DNA of 64,000 bases from Orlajensenia stereocauli. Its GTDB lineage: Bacteria; Actinomycetota; Actinomycetes; Actinomycetales; Microbacteriaceae. The notes under the pieces were generated by a model, which saw only the letters and a program-made list of their open reading frames with translations, was not told the DNA's origin and searched no databases. The DNA is taken from the NCBI RefSeq assembly GCF_039548895.1, contig NZ_JBCLVG010000003.1, one strand, 5' to 3'. The stretch's first letter is position 1; each line of letters starts with the position of its first letter. The position numbers and the translations under genes are program-made. This document shows, piece after piece, positions 16,667-25,166 of this stretch.

Positions 16667-17554
16667 ATGACGTTCGACGACAACGCCAAGATCGGCGGCG
16701 GCAAGGTATCCAAGCGCGGCCGCAACGTGGGCATCGGTGTGGGTGGAGGCATCGGCGTGGTCGCCATCGTCCTCATCGGTCAGCTCCTCGGGGTCGACCT
16801 CTCCGGCCTCGTGGGAGCCGGCGGTGGCGGCGGGCCCGTCGACTCGTCCAGCGACGAGGTCATCACCAACTGCGAGACCGGGGCCGATGCCAATGCGGGT
16901 ATCGAGTGCCGACTCGAGGGCGCTGCCGAGTCGCTCGACGCCTACTGGGCAGAGGAGGCGCCGGCGCTGGGCGTGACGTATGCCACGACGAACGTCAAGC
17001 TGTTCTCCGAGGGTGTCCAGACCGGATGCGGCAACGCCACGAGCGCCGTCGGACCGTTCTACTGCCCGCCCGACCAGCTCATCTATCTCGACACGACCTT
17101 CTACGACGAGCTTCGCAGCCGGTTCGGCGCATCGGGCGGACCGCTCTCGGAGATGTACGTGATCGCCCACGAGTGGGGTCACCACATCCAGAACCTGACG
17201 GGTGCGATCACGGCGTCGCAGGACGGCACCACGGGGGCGGCATCCGGCAGTGTTCGGGTCGAACTGCAGGCCGACTGCTACGCCGGAGCGTGGGCTGCAG
17301 CGGCGTCAGAGCAACCAACGGCCGCGTCCGACGTGCCGCTGCTCGAGCCGGTCACGCCAGCCCAGATCGCGGATGCACTGAACGCAGCAGCCTCCATCGG
17401 CGACGACCGCATCCAACAGCAGTCCGGGGGAGATGTGAACCCCGAGGCGTGGACGCACGGCTCGAGCGAGCAGCGCCAGAAGTGGTTCCAGGCCGGCTAC
17501 GACGGCGGAGCTGCGGCCTGCGACACCTTCACCGTCAGCGACTCGAAGCTCTGA
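16667..17554 (+). CDS. Neutral zinc metallopeptidase (YpfJ/KPN_02809 family)
   Basis: A 295-aa membrane-anchored protein. The short basic N-terminus (MTFDDNAKIGGGKVSKRGR) is followed by one membrane helix (~24-42), a Gly-rich linker and an extracellular peptidase domain. HEWGH at residues 168-172 is the HExxH zinc site, and the downstream ELQADCYAGAWA segment supplies the third ligand. Several cysteines suggest disulfides outside the cell. Natural substrates of this family are unknown. A TACGTT hexamer lies 6 nt before the ATG, again suggesting a leaderless message. Confidence 0.9.
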   Translation: MTFDDNAKIGGGKVSKRGRNVGIGVGGGIGVVAIVLIGQLLGVDLSGLVGAGGGGGPVDSSSDEVITNCETGADANAGIECRLEGAAESLDAYWAEEAPALGVTYATTNVKLFSEGVQTGCGNATSAVGPFYCPPDQLIYLDTTFYDELRSRFGASGGPLSEMYVIAHEWGHHIQNLTGAITASQDGTTGAASGSVRVELQADCYAGAWAAAASEQPTAASDVPLLEPVTPAQIADALNAAASIGDDRIQQQSGGDVNPEAWTHGSSEQRQKWFQAGYDGGAAACDTFTVSDSKL

Positions 17555-17618
17555 CTCCGACTGAGCTCTCATGGTCGATTCACACGGATCGCGGAGGAGC
17601 GGTGCGTAGCGTCGAGGT

Positions 17619-18371
17619 GTGGACACGATCCCCGATGACAAGCCCAGGCTGACCGCTCTCACACGGCCGCTCCTCACCCCTCGAACCAGCGAGCTGTTCC
17701 AGCAGCTCGATCTCGACACCCTCGCCGAGATGAAGGCGCTGCGTGACGAGTTCGGTCGGTTCCTGCAGCGCTACAAGTTCGGCATGGACGAGATCGTCAC
17801 GAAGCTCTCGATCCTGCGCGAGGAGTTCAGCGAGCACGAGGGTCACAACCCGATCGAGCACATCTCCTGCCGGCTCAAGTCGACCGACGGTGTTCTCGAG
17901 AAGCTCGACCGCAAGGGCATCGAGCCCTCGTTCGACGCCATCCGCTCCTCCATCACAGACATCGCGGGCGTGCGCGTCACCTGTAGCTTCGTCTCCGACG
18001 TCTACCGCATCGTCGACATGATCACGGCGCAACAGGATGTTCGCGTGCTGAGCATCAAGGACTACATCGCCCATCCGAAGCCCAACGGATACCGCAGCCT
18101 GCACGTCATCCTCGAGGTGCCGGTCTTCCTCTCCGACGGCCCCGTTCCCGTCACGGTCGAGGTGCAGTTCCGCACGATCGCCATGGACTTCTGGGCGAGC
18201 CTCGAGCACAAGACCTATTACAAGTACGACAAGCAGGTCCCGCAGCACCTCGTCGACGGCCTGACCGAGGCTGCCGAGACCGCCGCCAGGCTCGACGAGA
18301 CGATGGAGCGCCTGCACCGGGAGGTGCACGGCCACCCGGCCCCGCGAATCACCCAGGTCCTCGAGGCCTGA
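17619..18371 (+). CDS. Small alarmone synthetase (RelA/SpoT-domain GTP pyrophosphokinase)
   Basis: This 250-aa single-domain synthetase has no hydrolase, TGS or ACT domain, so it belongs to the small alarmone synthetases (RelP/RelQ/YjbM type). Motifs seen: DIAGVRVTCSFVSDVYRIV, IKDYIAHPKPNGYRSLHVIL (GTP/acceptor loop) and VEVQFRTIAMDFWASLEHKTYYK. It should make (p)ppGpp from ATP and GDP/GTP under stress without ribosome control. GTG 17619 is chosen because TAGCGT lies exactly 6 nt upstream, predicting a leaderless mRNA. It stands alone between a metallopeptidase and acyltransferases. Confidence 0.92.
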   Translation: MDTIPDDKPRLTALTRPLLTPRTSELFQQLDLDTLAEMKALRDEFGRFLQRYKFGMDEIVTKLSILREEFSEHEGHNPIEHISCRLKSTDGVLEKLDRKGIEPSFDAIRSSITDIAGVRVTCSFVSDVYRIVDMITAQQDVRVLSIKDYIAHPKPNGYRSLHVILEVPVFLSDGPVPVTVEVQFRTIAMDFWASLEHKTYYKYDKQVPQHLVDGLTEAAETAARLDETMERLHREVHGHPAPRITQVLEA

Positions 18372-18475
18372 CGTCACCGACGGAATCGTCCATTCTCGCC
18401 AGATGTGCGTGGTGCGACGGGCGACAGGTCGGCGCGACGCTGCCGGGGCCGGCCCGGAAAAGCCCGGTGGGCACC

Positions 18476-18504
18476 TTGTCGGCGAGGGCATCGGTGCCTA
18501 TCCT
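18476..18504 (+). promoter_or_regulatory. Promoter for the acyltransferase pair (TTGTCG-N17-TATCCT)
   Basis: TTGTCG (18476-18481) and TATCCT (18499-18504) are separated by 17 bp. This gives a 5' leader of roughly 90 nt before the ATG at 18600. The leader holds GC-rich repeats but no riboswitch I recognise. This is the only clear promoter in the 228-bp gap 18372-18599. Confidence 0.5.
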
Positions 18505-18599
18505 GAGGGAATCGCCCGAACGCCGGGCGGCCCTTGCCCGAGAGGCCCACCCGTGACCCGGCTGCACGCTGCTGACGCGACCCGCCGGTAGGGGAGCGC

Positions 18600-19613
18600 A
18601 TGTCCGATCCGCTCGCCCCCACCGCCAAGCCGCGCATGATCTGGATGGACTCGCTGCGCGGCGGCGCCATCCTGCTCGTGATCCTCTGGCATTCCTCGGG
18701 CATCCTGGTGCGCTTCGGCTACGGACACGCCCCCGACTGGCTCATCGGCTTCAACGAGTTCTTCGCACCGTACCGGATGCCGACCCTCATGTTCCTCTCG
18801 GGCATGCTTCTCCCCGCCTCCCTCCGGAAGCCGCTCCCCACGTACTTCTCAGGCAAATTGCGCCTCATCGCCTGGCCGTTCGTGGTGTGGACGGTGCTGT
18901 GGATCCTGCTTTTCCCGTCGCCGAACACTCTGCTCTCGTTCAACCTGTGGACGACGTCGTACCTCTGGTACCTGCTCTACATCCTGGTGTTCTACGCGAT
19001 CGCCCCGCTGGTCCGCTGGGTCCCGGGATGGATCCTCGTGCTGCTCCCGTGGGTCGCGACCGGCTTCACCGATGACATGAACCGCCGTCGATTCTTCTTC
19101 CTGATGGGATTCTTCTTCCTCGGAAAACTCGTCGCCGAGAACCGGGCCGTGCTCGACCGGGTCCTGGCCAGTCGTTGGATCTGGGCCTCGGTGCCGATCG
19201 CCGTCGGCTTCGGGGTGGCCTCCGCGGTCTACGGGCCCTGGCGCTACTACGGCCTGCTCGCGATCTTCTCGGTCGTCGGAGTGCTGTGCGGGGTGAAGAT
19301 CGCCCAGCTCACCACGACGCGGCGAGGAACGGCGGCCATCCGCTTCGTCGGACGCAACTCGCTGATCTACTACGTCACGCACTTCCCCGTCATCACAGCG
19401 ATCGTCATGCTGGGATCGACGCTCGGCGTGCCCAACGGCGCGATGATCGTCGTCGGTGGCATCGGCGCCCTCCTCGTCGGCACGCTCGCGGTCTGGCTCT
19501 CCAAACACAGCTGGCTGCGGTTGCTGTTCGCCTTCCCCGAGCTGCGGTTCCGGCGAAGTACGCAGACCAAGACGATCACCGCTGATCCGCCTCCGACCCT
19601 CAGCACGCCATGA
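18600..19613 (+). CDS. Acyltransferase family 3 membrane protein, divergent member
   Basis: A 337-aa polytopic protein (about ten helices) starting with RMIWMDSLRGGAILLVILWHS, the acyltransferase-3 entry block with its catalytic-type His. A second block, RMPTLMFLSGMLLPASL, follows. It is less like the two other copies than they are like each other. A GGGGAG site lies about 4 nt before the ATG. The next acyltransferase gene starts 20 bp downstream, so the two form an operon. Likely role: acyl modification of a surface glycan or lipid; acceptor unknown. Confidence 0.82.
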   Translation: MSDPLAPTAKPRMIWMDSLRGGAILLVILWHSSGILVRFGYGHAPDWLIGFNEFFAPYRMPTLMFLSGMLLPASLRKPLPTYFSGKLRLIAWPFVVWTVLWILLFPSPNTLLSFNLWTTSYLWYLLYILVFYAIAPLVRWVPGWILVLLPWVATGFTDDMNRRRFFFLMGFFFLGKLVAENRAVLDRVLASRWIWASVPIAVGFGVASAVYGPWRYYGLLAIFSVVGVLCGVKIAQLTTTRRGTAAIRFVGRNSLIYYVTHFPVITAIVMLGSTLGVPNGAMIVVGGIGALLVGTLAVWLSKHSWLRLLFAFPELRFRRSTQTKTITADPPPTLSTP

Positions 19614-19632
19614 TCTCCGCCGAGGTCCTCCC

Positions 19633-20703
19633 GTGAGCGACTCGACCGCGAGTGCGCCGGCGACTGCCACGGCATCCGGCAGGCTGGCCTGGATCGACAC
19701 GGCGAAGGGCATCGCGATCACCCTCGTCGTCCTGTTCCACAGCACCCTCTACCTCGGGCTCGCCGGGGCGGTCGGCCCCCTGACGGTCCTCAATCCGCTG
19801 CTCGACACCTTCCGGATGCCGCTGTTCTTCTTCATGTCGGGGGTGCTCGGTGCTCGAGCCGTCGCACTGCCCTACCGCGGGCTGTTCCAGCGTCGGCTCG
19901 TCCTGCTGCTCTGGCTCTACGTCGTCTGGGTGATCGCCCAGCAGCTGTACATGCAGGCCATGCCCCCCATCTCCCCCGGGGCAGCGCCCGACTCGTGGTG
20001 GCACCTCATCGACTTCCTCGTGATTCCGAACCCGAATCTCTGGTTCATCTACGCCCTGCCGATCTTCTTCACGGTGGCCTGGCTCACACGGCGGCTGCCG
20101 CCGGTCATCCCGCTGGCCGTGGCTGCGCTCGTCGCCGTGGGCTTCGGGACGGGGTTCCTGCACACCGGAACGGCGTGGGACAAGATGGGCCGGTACTTCG
20201 TGTTCTTCCTGCTCGCGCTTCTGATCGGGGACTGGGTGCGCTCGGTCGCGCCGAGGGCGACCTGGTGGCACGCACTCGCAGTAACGGCGGTCTACGCAGT
20301 GACGGTGGCCGCAGCGGTCAAGTTCCAGCTCCTGCACGTGCCGTTCGTGCTTCTCGGCCTCGGCATCCTCGCGGTCGTCGTCGGCATCGCCGTGTCCGTC
20401 GTTCTGGCGCGCTGGCGAGGCTTCGGCATCCTGGCCAGACTCGGGTCCCGGACGCTGCCGATCTACCTGGTGCACACCTTTCCGATGATCGCGGTCGCCG
20501 CGGTCATCGTCGCGACCGGCGTGGTGATCCCGTCCGTCGTCGCAGCCGTCGTGCCGATCCTGCTGTGCGCGGCATCGATCGCGATCGCTCTCGCGGTGTA
20601 CACCCCGCTGCGTGACGTGCCCGGCATCTTCACCGTCCCGGTCGCCTCCTGGGCGACTTCGTCGACCACGCCCGCGCGGCGACAGCCGGACGCCGTGCGC
20701 TGA
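19633..20703 (+). CDS. Acyltransferase family 3 membrane protein, paralogue 2
   Basis: A 356-aa protein starting at GTG 19633, with WIDTAKGIAITLVVLFHS and TFRMPLFFFMSGVLGARAV blocks almost matching the gene product at 15526-16581, including the later TAWDKMGRYFVFFLLALLIG and GSRTLPIYLVHTFPM stretches. The two are recent duplicates separated by ~3 kb. A GAGG precedes the GTG by about 7 nt. It is cotranscribed with the preceding acyltransferase and convergent with the cytidylyltransferase gene (12-bp gap). Confidence 0.82.
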   Translation: MSDSTASAPATATASGRLAWIDTAKGIAITLVVLFHSTLYLGLAGAVGPLTVLNPLLDTFRMPLFFFMSGVLGARAVALPYRGLFQRRLVLLLWLYVVWVIAQQLYMQAMPPISPGAAPDSWWHLIDFLVIPNPNLWFIYALPIFFTVAWLTRRLPPVIPLAVAALVAVGFGTGFLHTGTAWDKMGRYFVFFLLALLIGDWVRSVAPRATWWHALAVTAVYAVTVAAAVKFQLLHVPFVLLGLGILAVVVGIAVSVVLARWRGFGILARLGSRTLPIYLVHTFPMIAVAAVIVATGVVIPSVVAAVVPILLCAASIAIALAVYTPLRDVPGIFTVPVASWATSSTTPARRQPDAVR

Positions 20704-20715
20704 CGACGGTCGTCG

Positions 20716-21189
20716 CTAGTCCGCAGCGATCGCGGACTGCCGGCCCTGATCGAGCAGGTCGAGCGCGCGGCGCAACGCCGTGCTCGACGTGTGCACCGTG
20801 TACGGGAAGTACACCACCTCGACGCCGACGTCGCCGAACTCCCGCTCGAGGCGGCTGCCCTTCTCTGTACCGCGCCAGTCATCCCCCTTGAAGAACACGG
20901 TGAAGCCGACGTCCTTCCATGTGTCGAGCTTGTCGGGGACCACCTCGGCGTGCACTTCATCCACGTAGGAGATGTGGCGCACGATCTCGAGTCGTTCCGC
21001 CAGCGGGACGATGGGGGCCGCGCCCTTGGTCAGCTCGAGCATCTCGTCCGAGACGACACCGGCGATCAGGTAGTCGCAAGCGCTCTTGGCATGCTTGAGC
21101 AGGTTCAGGTGCCCGACATGGAAGAGATCGAAGGCTCCGGCGGCATAGCCGATTCGGGCGGGGGCAGGCGGCCGTGCAGGGGCGTCCAT
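20716..21189 (-). CDS. TagD-like glycerol-3-phosphate cytidylyltransferase family protein
   Basis: A 157-aa nucleotidyltransferase with GAFDLFHVGHLNLLKHAK (the HxGH nucleotide-binding motif) and a C-terminal VHTSSTALRRAL segment, corresponding to the family's Ser/Thr-rich second signature. Members couple CTP to glycerol-3-phosphate or other polyol phosphates; CDP-glycerol is the classic TagD product. Its place at the edge of the surface-polysaccharide locus and the CDP-alcohol phosphotransferase at 42535 suggest a CDP-activated polyol for decorating the glycan; the exact substrate is not readable. GAGG lies 6-7 nt before the ATG. Confidence 0.8.
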   Translation of the reverse strand: MDAPARPPAPARIGYAAGAFDLFHVGHLNLLKHAKSACDYLIAGVVSDEMLELTKGAAPIVPLAERLEIVRHISYVDEVHAEVVPDKLDTWKDVGFTVFFKGDDWRGTEKGSRLEREFGDVGVEVVYFPYTVHTSSTALRRALDLLDQGRQSAIAAD

Positions 21190-21330
21190 TGATACCTCGG
21201 GTTCTCTCTGGGCGGGAGCGGACTGCTCGCGACGATCGGGTGTGAGAGTTGCTCACGATGCTAGCGTCGACAGCGGTGTAAGGCTAGAGTCGCGCTCAGC
21301 CGGTCGGCACAGCAGGAGAGGATCACGCCC

Positions 21331-22374
21331 GTGGTGACATCCCCACCGCACGACCTCCGCGCCGGGACCTTCGTCGGCGTCGTGTTCGAGTCGGAGTTCG
21401 CACTGCAACGCCTGCAGGCCCGTTCCATGGCTCGTCACCTTCCGGCCGACGAGGTCGAGCGGGTGATCGTCATCGACAATTCGGCAACGGGCATGACGGA
21501 TGCCGAGCGGTCCCGGCTCACCGCCGAGTACGGCGTGCACGCTCCGGTCGTGAGTGTCCTGCGGCCTGCGGACATCACCGCCCTGCCGAGCGCGAGCGGA
21601 TGGCGCGCCCAGCAGGTGCTGAAGCTCGCAGTCGCGGCGTCGATCCCCGGGCGGCGTTACGTCGTGCTCGACGCGAAGAACCACTTCGTGCGCAGCCCAG
21701 CGGCCGACTTCTTCGTGGCGGCCGACGGTCGGCCCCGGGGGCGAGCTCACAGCTATCGCGACCACCCGTTGCGCCACGACCTCGAGCGTGTCCTCGCATA
21801 CTGCGGCCTCGACGCGGATGCGCACCTCGACCGGTTCACCGCGACGATCACGCCTGTCGTGCTCGACGCCGACGCAGTGACCGGCATGATCGCCGGGATC
21901 GAGGAGCGCTCGGGGCGAACCTTCGCTCGTGAATTCGTGGGACGGGAGCTCACCGAGTTCTTCCTCTACTCGAGCTGGCTGCTCTCGCACGGGACGACCC
22001 TCGACGAAGCCTTCTCCCTGGACCAGCCATCGAGTCCGAACATCTGGCCGAGCACGGCGCAGTCCGGCCCGGTTCAGGCGGCCATCGAGGCTGCCGACGA
22101 GGCCACGGCTCCACTGTTCAGCATCCACCGCACGGCTCTGGCGAATCTGGATCCGGAGCCCACCGCCCTTCTCTGCTCGTTCTGGGTACGCAGCGGCCTC
22201 TTCGAGGATCTGGCGGAGGCGGAGGCCTTCGTCACCGGCTTCCGGGCAGACTTCGAGCGGGCCCGGCACGGCCGGAGGCTGCGAGAGCTCCCGCCCAGAG
22301 TGCTCGCCGTCGCGCGTCGCACGGCGCGGTCCGTGGCCCGGCGACTGCCCGGCCGTACAGGACCTGCGGTCTGA
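21331..22374 (+). CDS. DUF6492 family protein (glycosyltransferase-like)
   Basis: A 347-aa soluble protein. The block GRRYVVLDAKNHFVR (~109-123) with its DAKNHF motif is typical of DUF6492, a family with a GT-A-like fold found in polysaccharide loci. The start has FVGVVFESEFALQRLQARSMARH, consistent with a first Rossmann-type strand and helix, and the C-terminus is Arg-rich. Two GTGs (21331, 21334) can serve as start; AGGAG lies upstream. Biochemical activity is unproven. It is convergent with the flippase gene, 9 bp between the stops. Confidence 0.65.
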   Translation: MVTSPPHDLRAGTFVGVVFESEFALQRLQARSMARHLPADEVERVIVIDNSATGMTDAERSRLTAEYGVHAPVVSVLRPADITALPSASGWRAQQVLKLAVAASIPGRRYVVLDAKNHFVRSPAADFFVAADGRPRGRAHSYRDHPLRHDLERVLAYCGLDADAHLDRFTATITPVVLDADAVTGMIAGIEERSGRTFAREFVGRELTEFFLYSSWLLSHGTTLDEAFSLDQPSSPNIWPSTAQSGPVQAAIEAADEATAPLFSIHRTALANLDPEPTALLCSFWVRSGLFEDLAEAEAFVTGFRADFERARHGRRLRELPPRVLAVARRTARSVARRLPGRTGPAV

Positions 22375-22383
22375 CGCTGAAGG

Positions 22384-23886
22384 TCAGGCCGAGCGGCCGC
22401 GCCGTGCAGCGGGCACGAGCCGCATTATCGCGATGATCCCCGCCACGTCCCGGCGTACGGGAGGGATGATCAACGCGATGATCGCGTACACGGCCAGCGT
22501 CACGCCGATGGCGATGGCGGCTTCCGCCACGACTCCGAGCGCGGTGCTCGCCACGGCGGCCAACCACCCGGCCCCCGCAGCGACCGTGGCGACGGCCAGC
22601 ATCCGCAGCGCTCCGAGGACGAGCCGGCGCGCGGGGATCGTCGTGCGGGTCGAGAGCCAGATGATCGAGATCGGCCAGGCGATGGCCGGGCCCGCCGCGT
22701 ACCCGATCGCCACGCCGATGATGCCCCAGTAGGAGCCGATCAGGATGCAGGCGATCTTCACAACGCTGGTGACCATGGAGTAGCGCAAGAGATCCGACGT
22801 GAGTGCGCGTGACAGATAGACCCAGTATCCGACGTAGGCGAGGGTCTGGAAGGCGCCGGCAGCTGCCAGGATCCGCAGGATGGGGACAACCTCCTGCCAC
22901 TGCGGGCCGAGCAGGATGGCGACCAGCGGATCCGCTGCCGCGACGACGACGCCGAGGCCGGCCACGAGGGTGTAGCCGAGTGCCTGCTGGCCGCGCACGA
23001 GGAACTCGTCGTAGCGCGCCGGATCGTTCTGCAGGCGCGACAGCACGGGGAGGGCGACCGTCGTCGTCGGTGCACGCAGCTGGCCGAGCGGCTGCATGAG
23101 CAGCTGGAAGCCACGGCTGTAGATGCCGAGCTGAGCGGCCCCGAAGCGCACGCCCACGATCACGCTGTCGATGTTGTTGGTGATGTAGCCCACGAGCTGA
23201 GTGCCGACGAGATGCCAACCGAAGCGCAGCAGCCCGCGGACGTCGGCCGAGCGATCAGGGAGGCGCGGCAGCCAGCGTGCGCTGCCGACGAGCACGACCA
23301 GTGCGACCAGGCCCTGGGTGAGCTGCTGAGCCGCGAGTGCCCAGTATCCCCATCCGAGCAGCGCGGTGCTGATGGCGACTCCGAGTCCGATCGCCGCCCC
23401 GCCGACGTCGCTGAGGGCCAGCACCGCGAACTTCAGCTGCCGGTTGCGGTCCGCGCGATACTGCGCGGCCAGACCGTTCAGCACGAATGTGAGCGAGAGC
23501 ACCTGCGTCAGTGCCACGACATCCGGTTCTCGATAGAGCAGGCCGACGAGCGGTGCCGCGAGCAGGGCGATGCCGGCCAGTACCACCCCGAGCCCGGTGT
23601 TGATCCAGAACAGGTTGTCCCGCTGTCCGCGGGACAGCAGCGGCACCTGCACGGCGGCCGACGAGAGCCCGAAGTCACGGAAGATCTCGGCCACTCCGAC
23701 GACGGCGAGCACCATCGCGACCAGGCCGTAGTCCTGCGGACTCAGGAGGCGTGCGAGAGTGACGACCGAGACGACTTGGATGAGGATCCGGATGCCCTGC
23801 CCGCCCACCGTCACGGCTGCGCCGCGGGCGGCCCGGGCCCCGAGTCCGGACGAGCCGTCTCCGGGAGGAGCGCCGGATTCGCTCAC
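22384..23886 (-). CDS. Polysaccharide flippase (Wzx / MOP-superfamily)
   Basis: A 500-aa membrane protein with 12-14 predicted helices. Blocks GQGIRILIQVVSVVTLARLLSPQDYGL and FGLSSAAVQVPLLSRGQRDNLFW near the N-terminus are typical of the oligosaccharide-flippase family (Wzx/RfbX). It should move lipid-linked repeat units across the membrane. The start is GTG 23886, which overlaps the TGA of the upstream pyruvyl transferase gene (GTGA), indicating coupled translation. The frame remains open upstream, but that part overlaps the neighbour in another frame. Confidence 0.88.
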   Translation of the reverse strand: MSESGAPPGDGSSGLGARAARGAAVTVGGQGIRILIQVVSVVTLARLLSPQDYGLVAMVLAVVGVAEIFRDFGLSSAAVQVPLLSRGQRDNLFWINTGLGVVLAGIALLAAPLVGLLYREPDVVALTQVLSLTFVLNGLAAQYRADRNRQLKFAVLALSDVGGAAIGLGVAISTALLGWGYWALAAQQLTQGLVALVVLVGSARWLPRLPDRSADVRGLLRFGWHLVGTQLVGYITNNIDSVIVGVRFGAAQLGIYSRGFQLLMQPLGQLRAPTTTVALPVLSRLQNDPARYDEFLVRGQQALGYTLVAGLGVVVAAADPLVAILLGPQWQEVVPILRILAAAGAFQTLAYVGYWVYLSRALTSDLLRYSMVTSVVKIACILIGSYWGIIGVAIGYAAGPAIAWPISIIWLSTRTTIPARRLVLGALRMLAVATVAAGAGWLAAVASTALGVVAEAAIAIGVTLAVYAIIALIIPPVRRDVAGIIAIMRLVPAARRGRSA

Positions 23887-24992
23887 GCGCCGCCGCCGTC
23901 TCGCGCGGTCGTGACGGCCCCGAGGCTCTCGAGAGCCACGACGGCCGGAACCAACAGCGTCTGCGCACGCTCCCGCACGTCGGCGGCATCGTGCAGGAGG
24001 GTGGGCGACGCGGCAGCGGCCAGCACGCCGGCGACGGCGGAATCCGGCCTGTCCAGGCCCACGGTGTGGGCCCATCCGAGGTCGGCGAGCAGAGGAGCGA
24101 ACTTGCGCGAGTACGCCAACGCGATTGCGGGGGTGCCGACGGACAGCGCGTTGAGGCAGGCGTGCATGCGTGACCCGATGACGAGCTGCGCGGATGCGAC
24201 GACACGTCGCACGTCGTCGAGATCTGCGGGGACGACGACCTCGGCATCCGGGGCGATCGTCTCCGAGAACTCACGGACGGCCGGTACGTCGTTGTCGGCT
24301 GATGAAGAGTCCAGCACGTGTGCGAGGAGGGTGACCCGGCGGTCGTCGGCCCGCAGCGCGGCGTACAGCTCGGTCACGATCGCGCGGTACGAGGCGGAGT
24401 CGACGTGGGGGTTCTCTCGCCAGAGCAGACCGGAGATGTTCAGCACGACGTCGCGGGTGCGCTCGATCTCGGGCACCGGCAGTGCGAACACGACATCCGT
24501 CGTCACGACGTCTACATGCTCGCCCAGAGACCGCGCGTATTCCGCACTCGCGGAATCACGCGCCATCACGAGGGAGGCCTGGCGGAGGCTGCGTACTCCG
24601 AGCCGACGCCCGAGCAGAGTGGTGAATGGGCCGATCGTCTGAGGTCCGAGGACGACGGGAACCCCGGCCGCCGCGGCCGTGTGCAGAACAGCCGACATCA
24701 TGCCGTGACGGCGCCAGCCGTAGATGTCGGCAAAGCTGTCGCCCGAGCGGGTGTCGATCACCAGGTCGAAGGAGCGCAGCCAGCGCATCATCCCCTTCTC
24801 CCCGGTCACTCGCTCACGTAGCAACGATCGGAATCGGCCGACCGGCAGCTCGGAGAGCGGGCGGCCCGAGTTCTGGAAGGTGAACTGGGCATCGGGCCAG
24901 ACTCGTCGCACCAGCGCCGCGTTTCCCTCGGCGAGAACCCGCACGCCGAGATTCGGTGAGAGGTCGTCGGCCCAGAGCACGAGGACTCTCAT
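23883..24992 (-). CDS. Polysaccharide pyruvyl transferase family protein
   Basis: A 369-aa GT-B-like enzyme. It begins MRVLVLWADDLSPNLGVRVL and has the family's central GVPVVLGPQTIGPF block and the C-terminal ASAQLVIGSRMHACLNALSV motif (pyruvyltransferase/CsaB-like R-x-H). Such enzymes add ketal-linked pyruvate from PEP to sugars of exopolysaccharides or cell-wall polymers, giving negative charge. A minority act differently, so the donor is inferred. It is the first gene of a two-gene minus-strand unit with the flippase and is divergent from the OafA-type acyltransferase. Confidence 0.85.
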   Translation of the reverse strand: MRVLVLWADDLSPNLGVRVLAEGNAALVRRVWPDAQFTFQNSGRPLSELPVGRFRSLLRERVTGEKGMMRWLRSFDLVIDTRSGDSFADIYGWRRHGMMSAVLHTAAAAGVPVVLGPQTIGPFTTLLGRRLGVRSLRQASLVMARDSASAEYARSLGEHVDVVTTDVVFALPVPEIERTRDVVLNISGLLWRENPHVDSASYRAIVTELYAALRADDRRVTLLAHVLDSSSADNDVPAVREFSETIAPDAEVVVPADLDDVRRVVASAQLVIGSRMHACLNALSVGTPAIALAYSRKFAPLLADLGWAHTVGLDRPDSAVAGVLAAAASPTLLHDAADVRERAQTLLVPAVVALESLGAVTTARDGGGA

Positions 24993-25111
24993 CGCGGCGC
25001 AGGGGTCCGTCGAGGAACTCCGAGCGCGCTCGCGGTTCGGCCCCACCGTGTCAGCATTCCCAGAGACTAGCCGCTCGGCTGCAGGATCCCACCTGCTCGC
25101 AGCGTCATGTG

Positions 25112-25125
25112 CCCCGTTAAGGGGG
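25112..25125. promoter_or_regulatory. CCCC-N5-GGGGG palindromic element upstream of OafA-type gene
   Basis: CCCC-GTTAA-GGGGG, flanked by G and C, is an imperfect palindrome. Its centre is about 34 bp before a TAGTGT hexamer (25152-25157) that precedes the ATG at 25167. The same type of element occurs before other surface/EPS genes in this window. It lies between divergent genes. Confidence 0.5.
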
Positions 25126-25166
25126 CGTGCCGAGGTGCGGGGGTCTGGCCGTAGTGTTGACACACG

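Noticed and set aside
20702..20714. GACGAC-G-GTCGTC palindrome as a terminator between convergent genes
   Set aside because: The centre is a single base, too tight for a hairpin loop, and the arms are short; likely chance overlap with the stop codon.
23887..24075. Extended N-terminus of the flippase
   Set aside because: The 63 extra residues are Arg-rich, overlap the pyruvyl transferase gene in another frame and lack a ribosome-binding site; the GTGA overlap start fits better.
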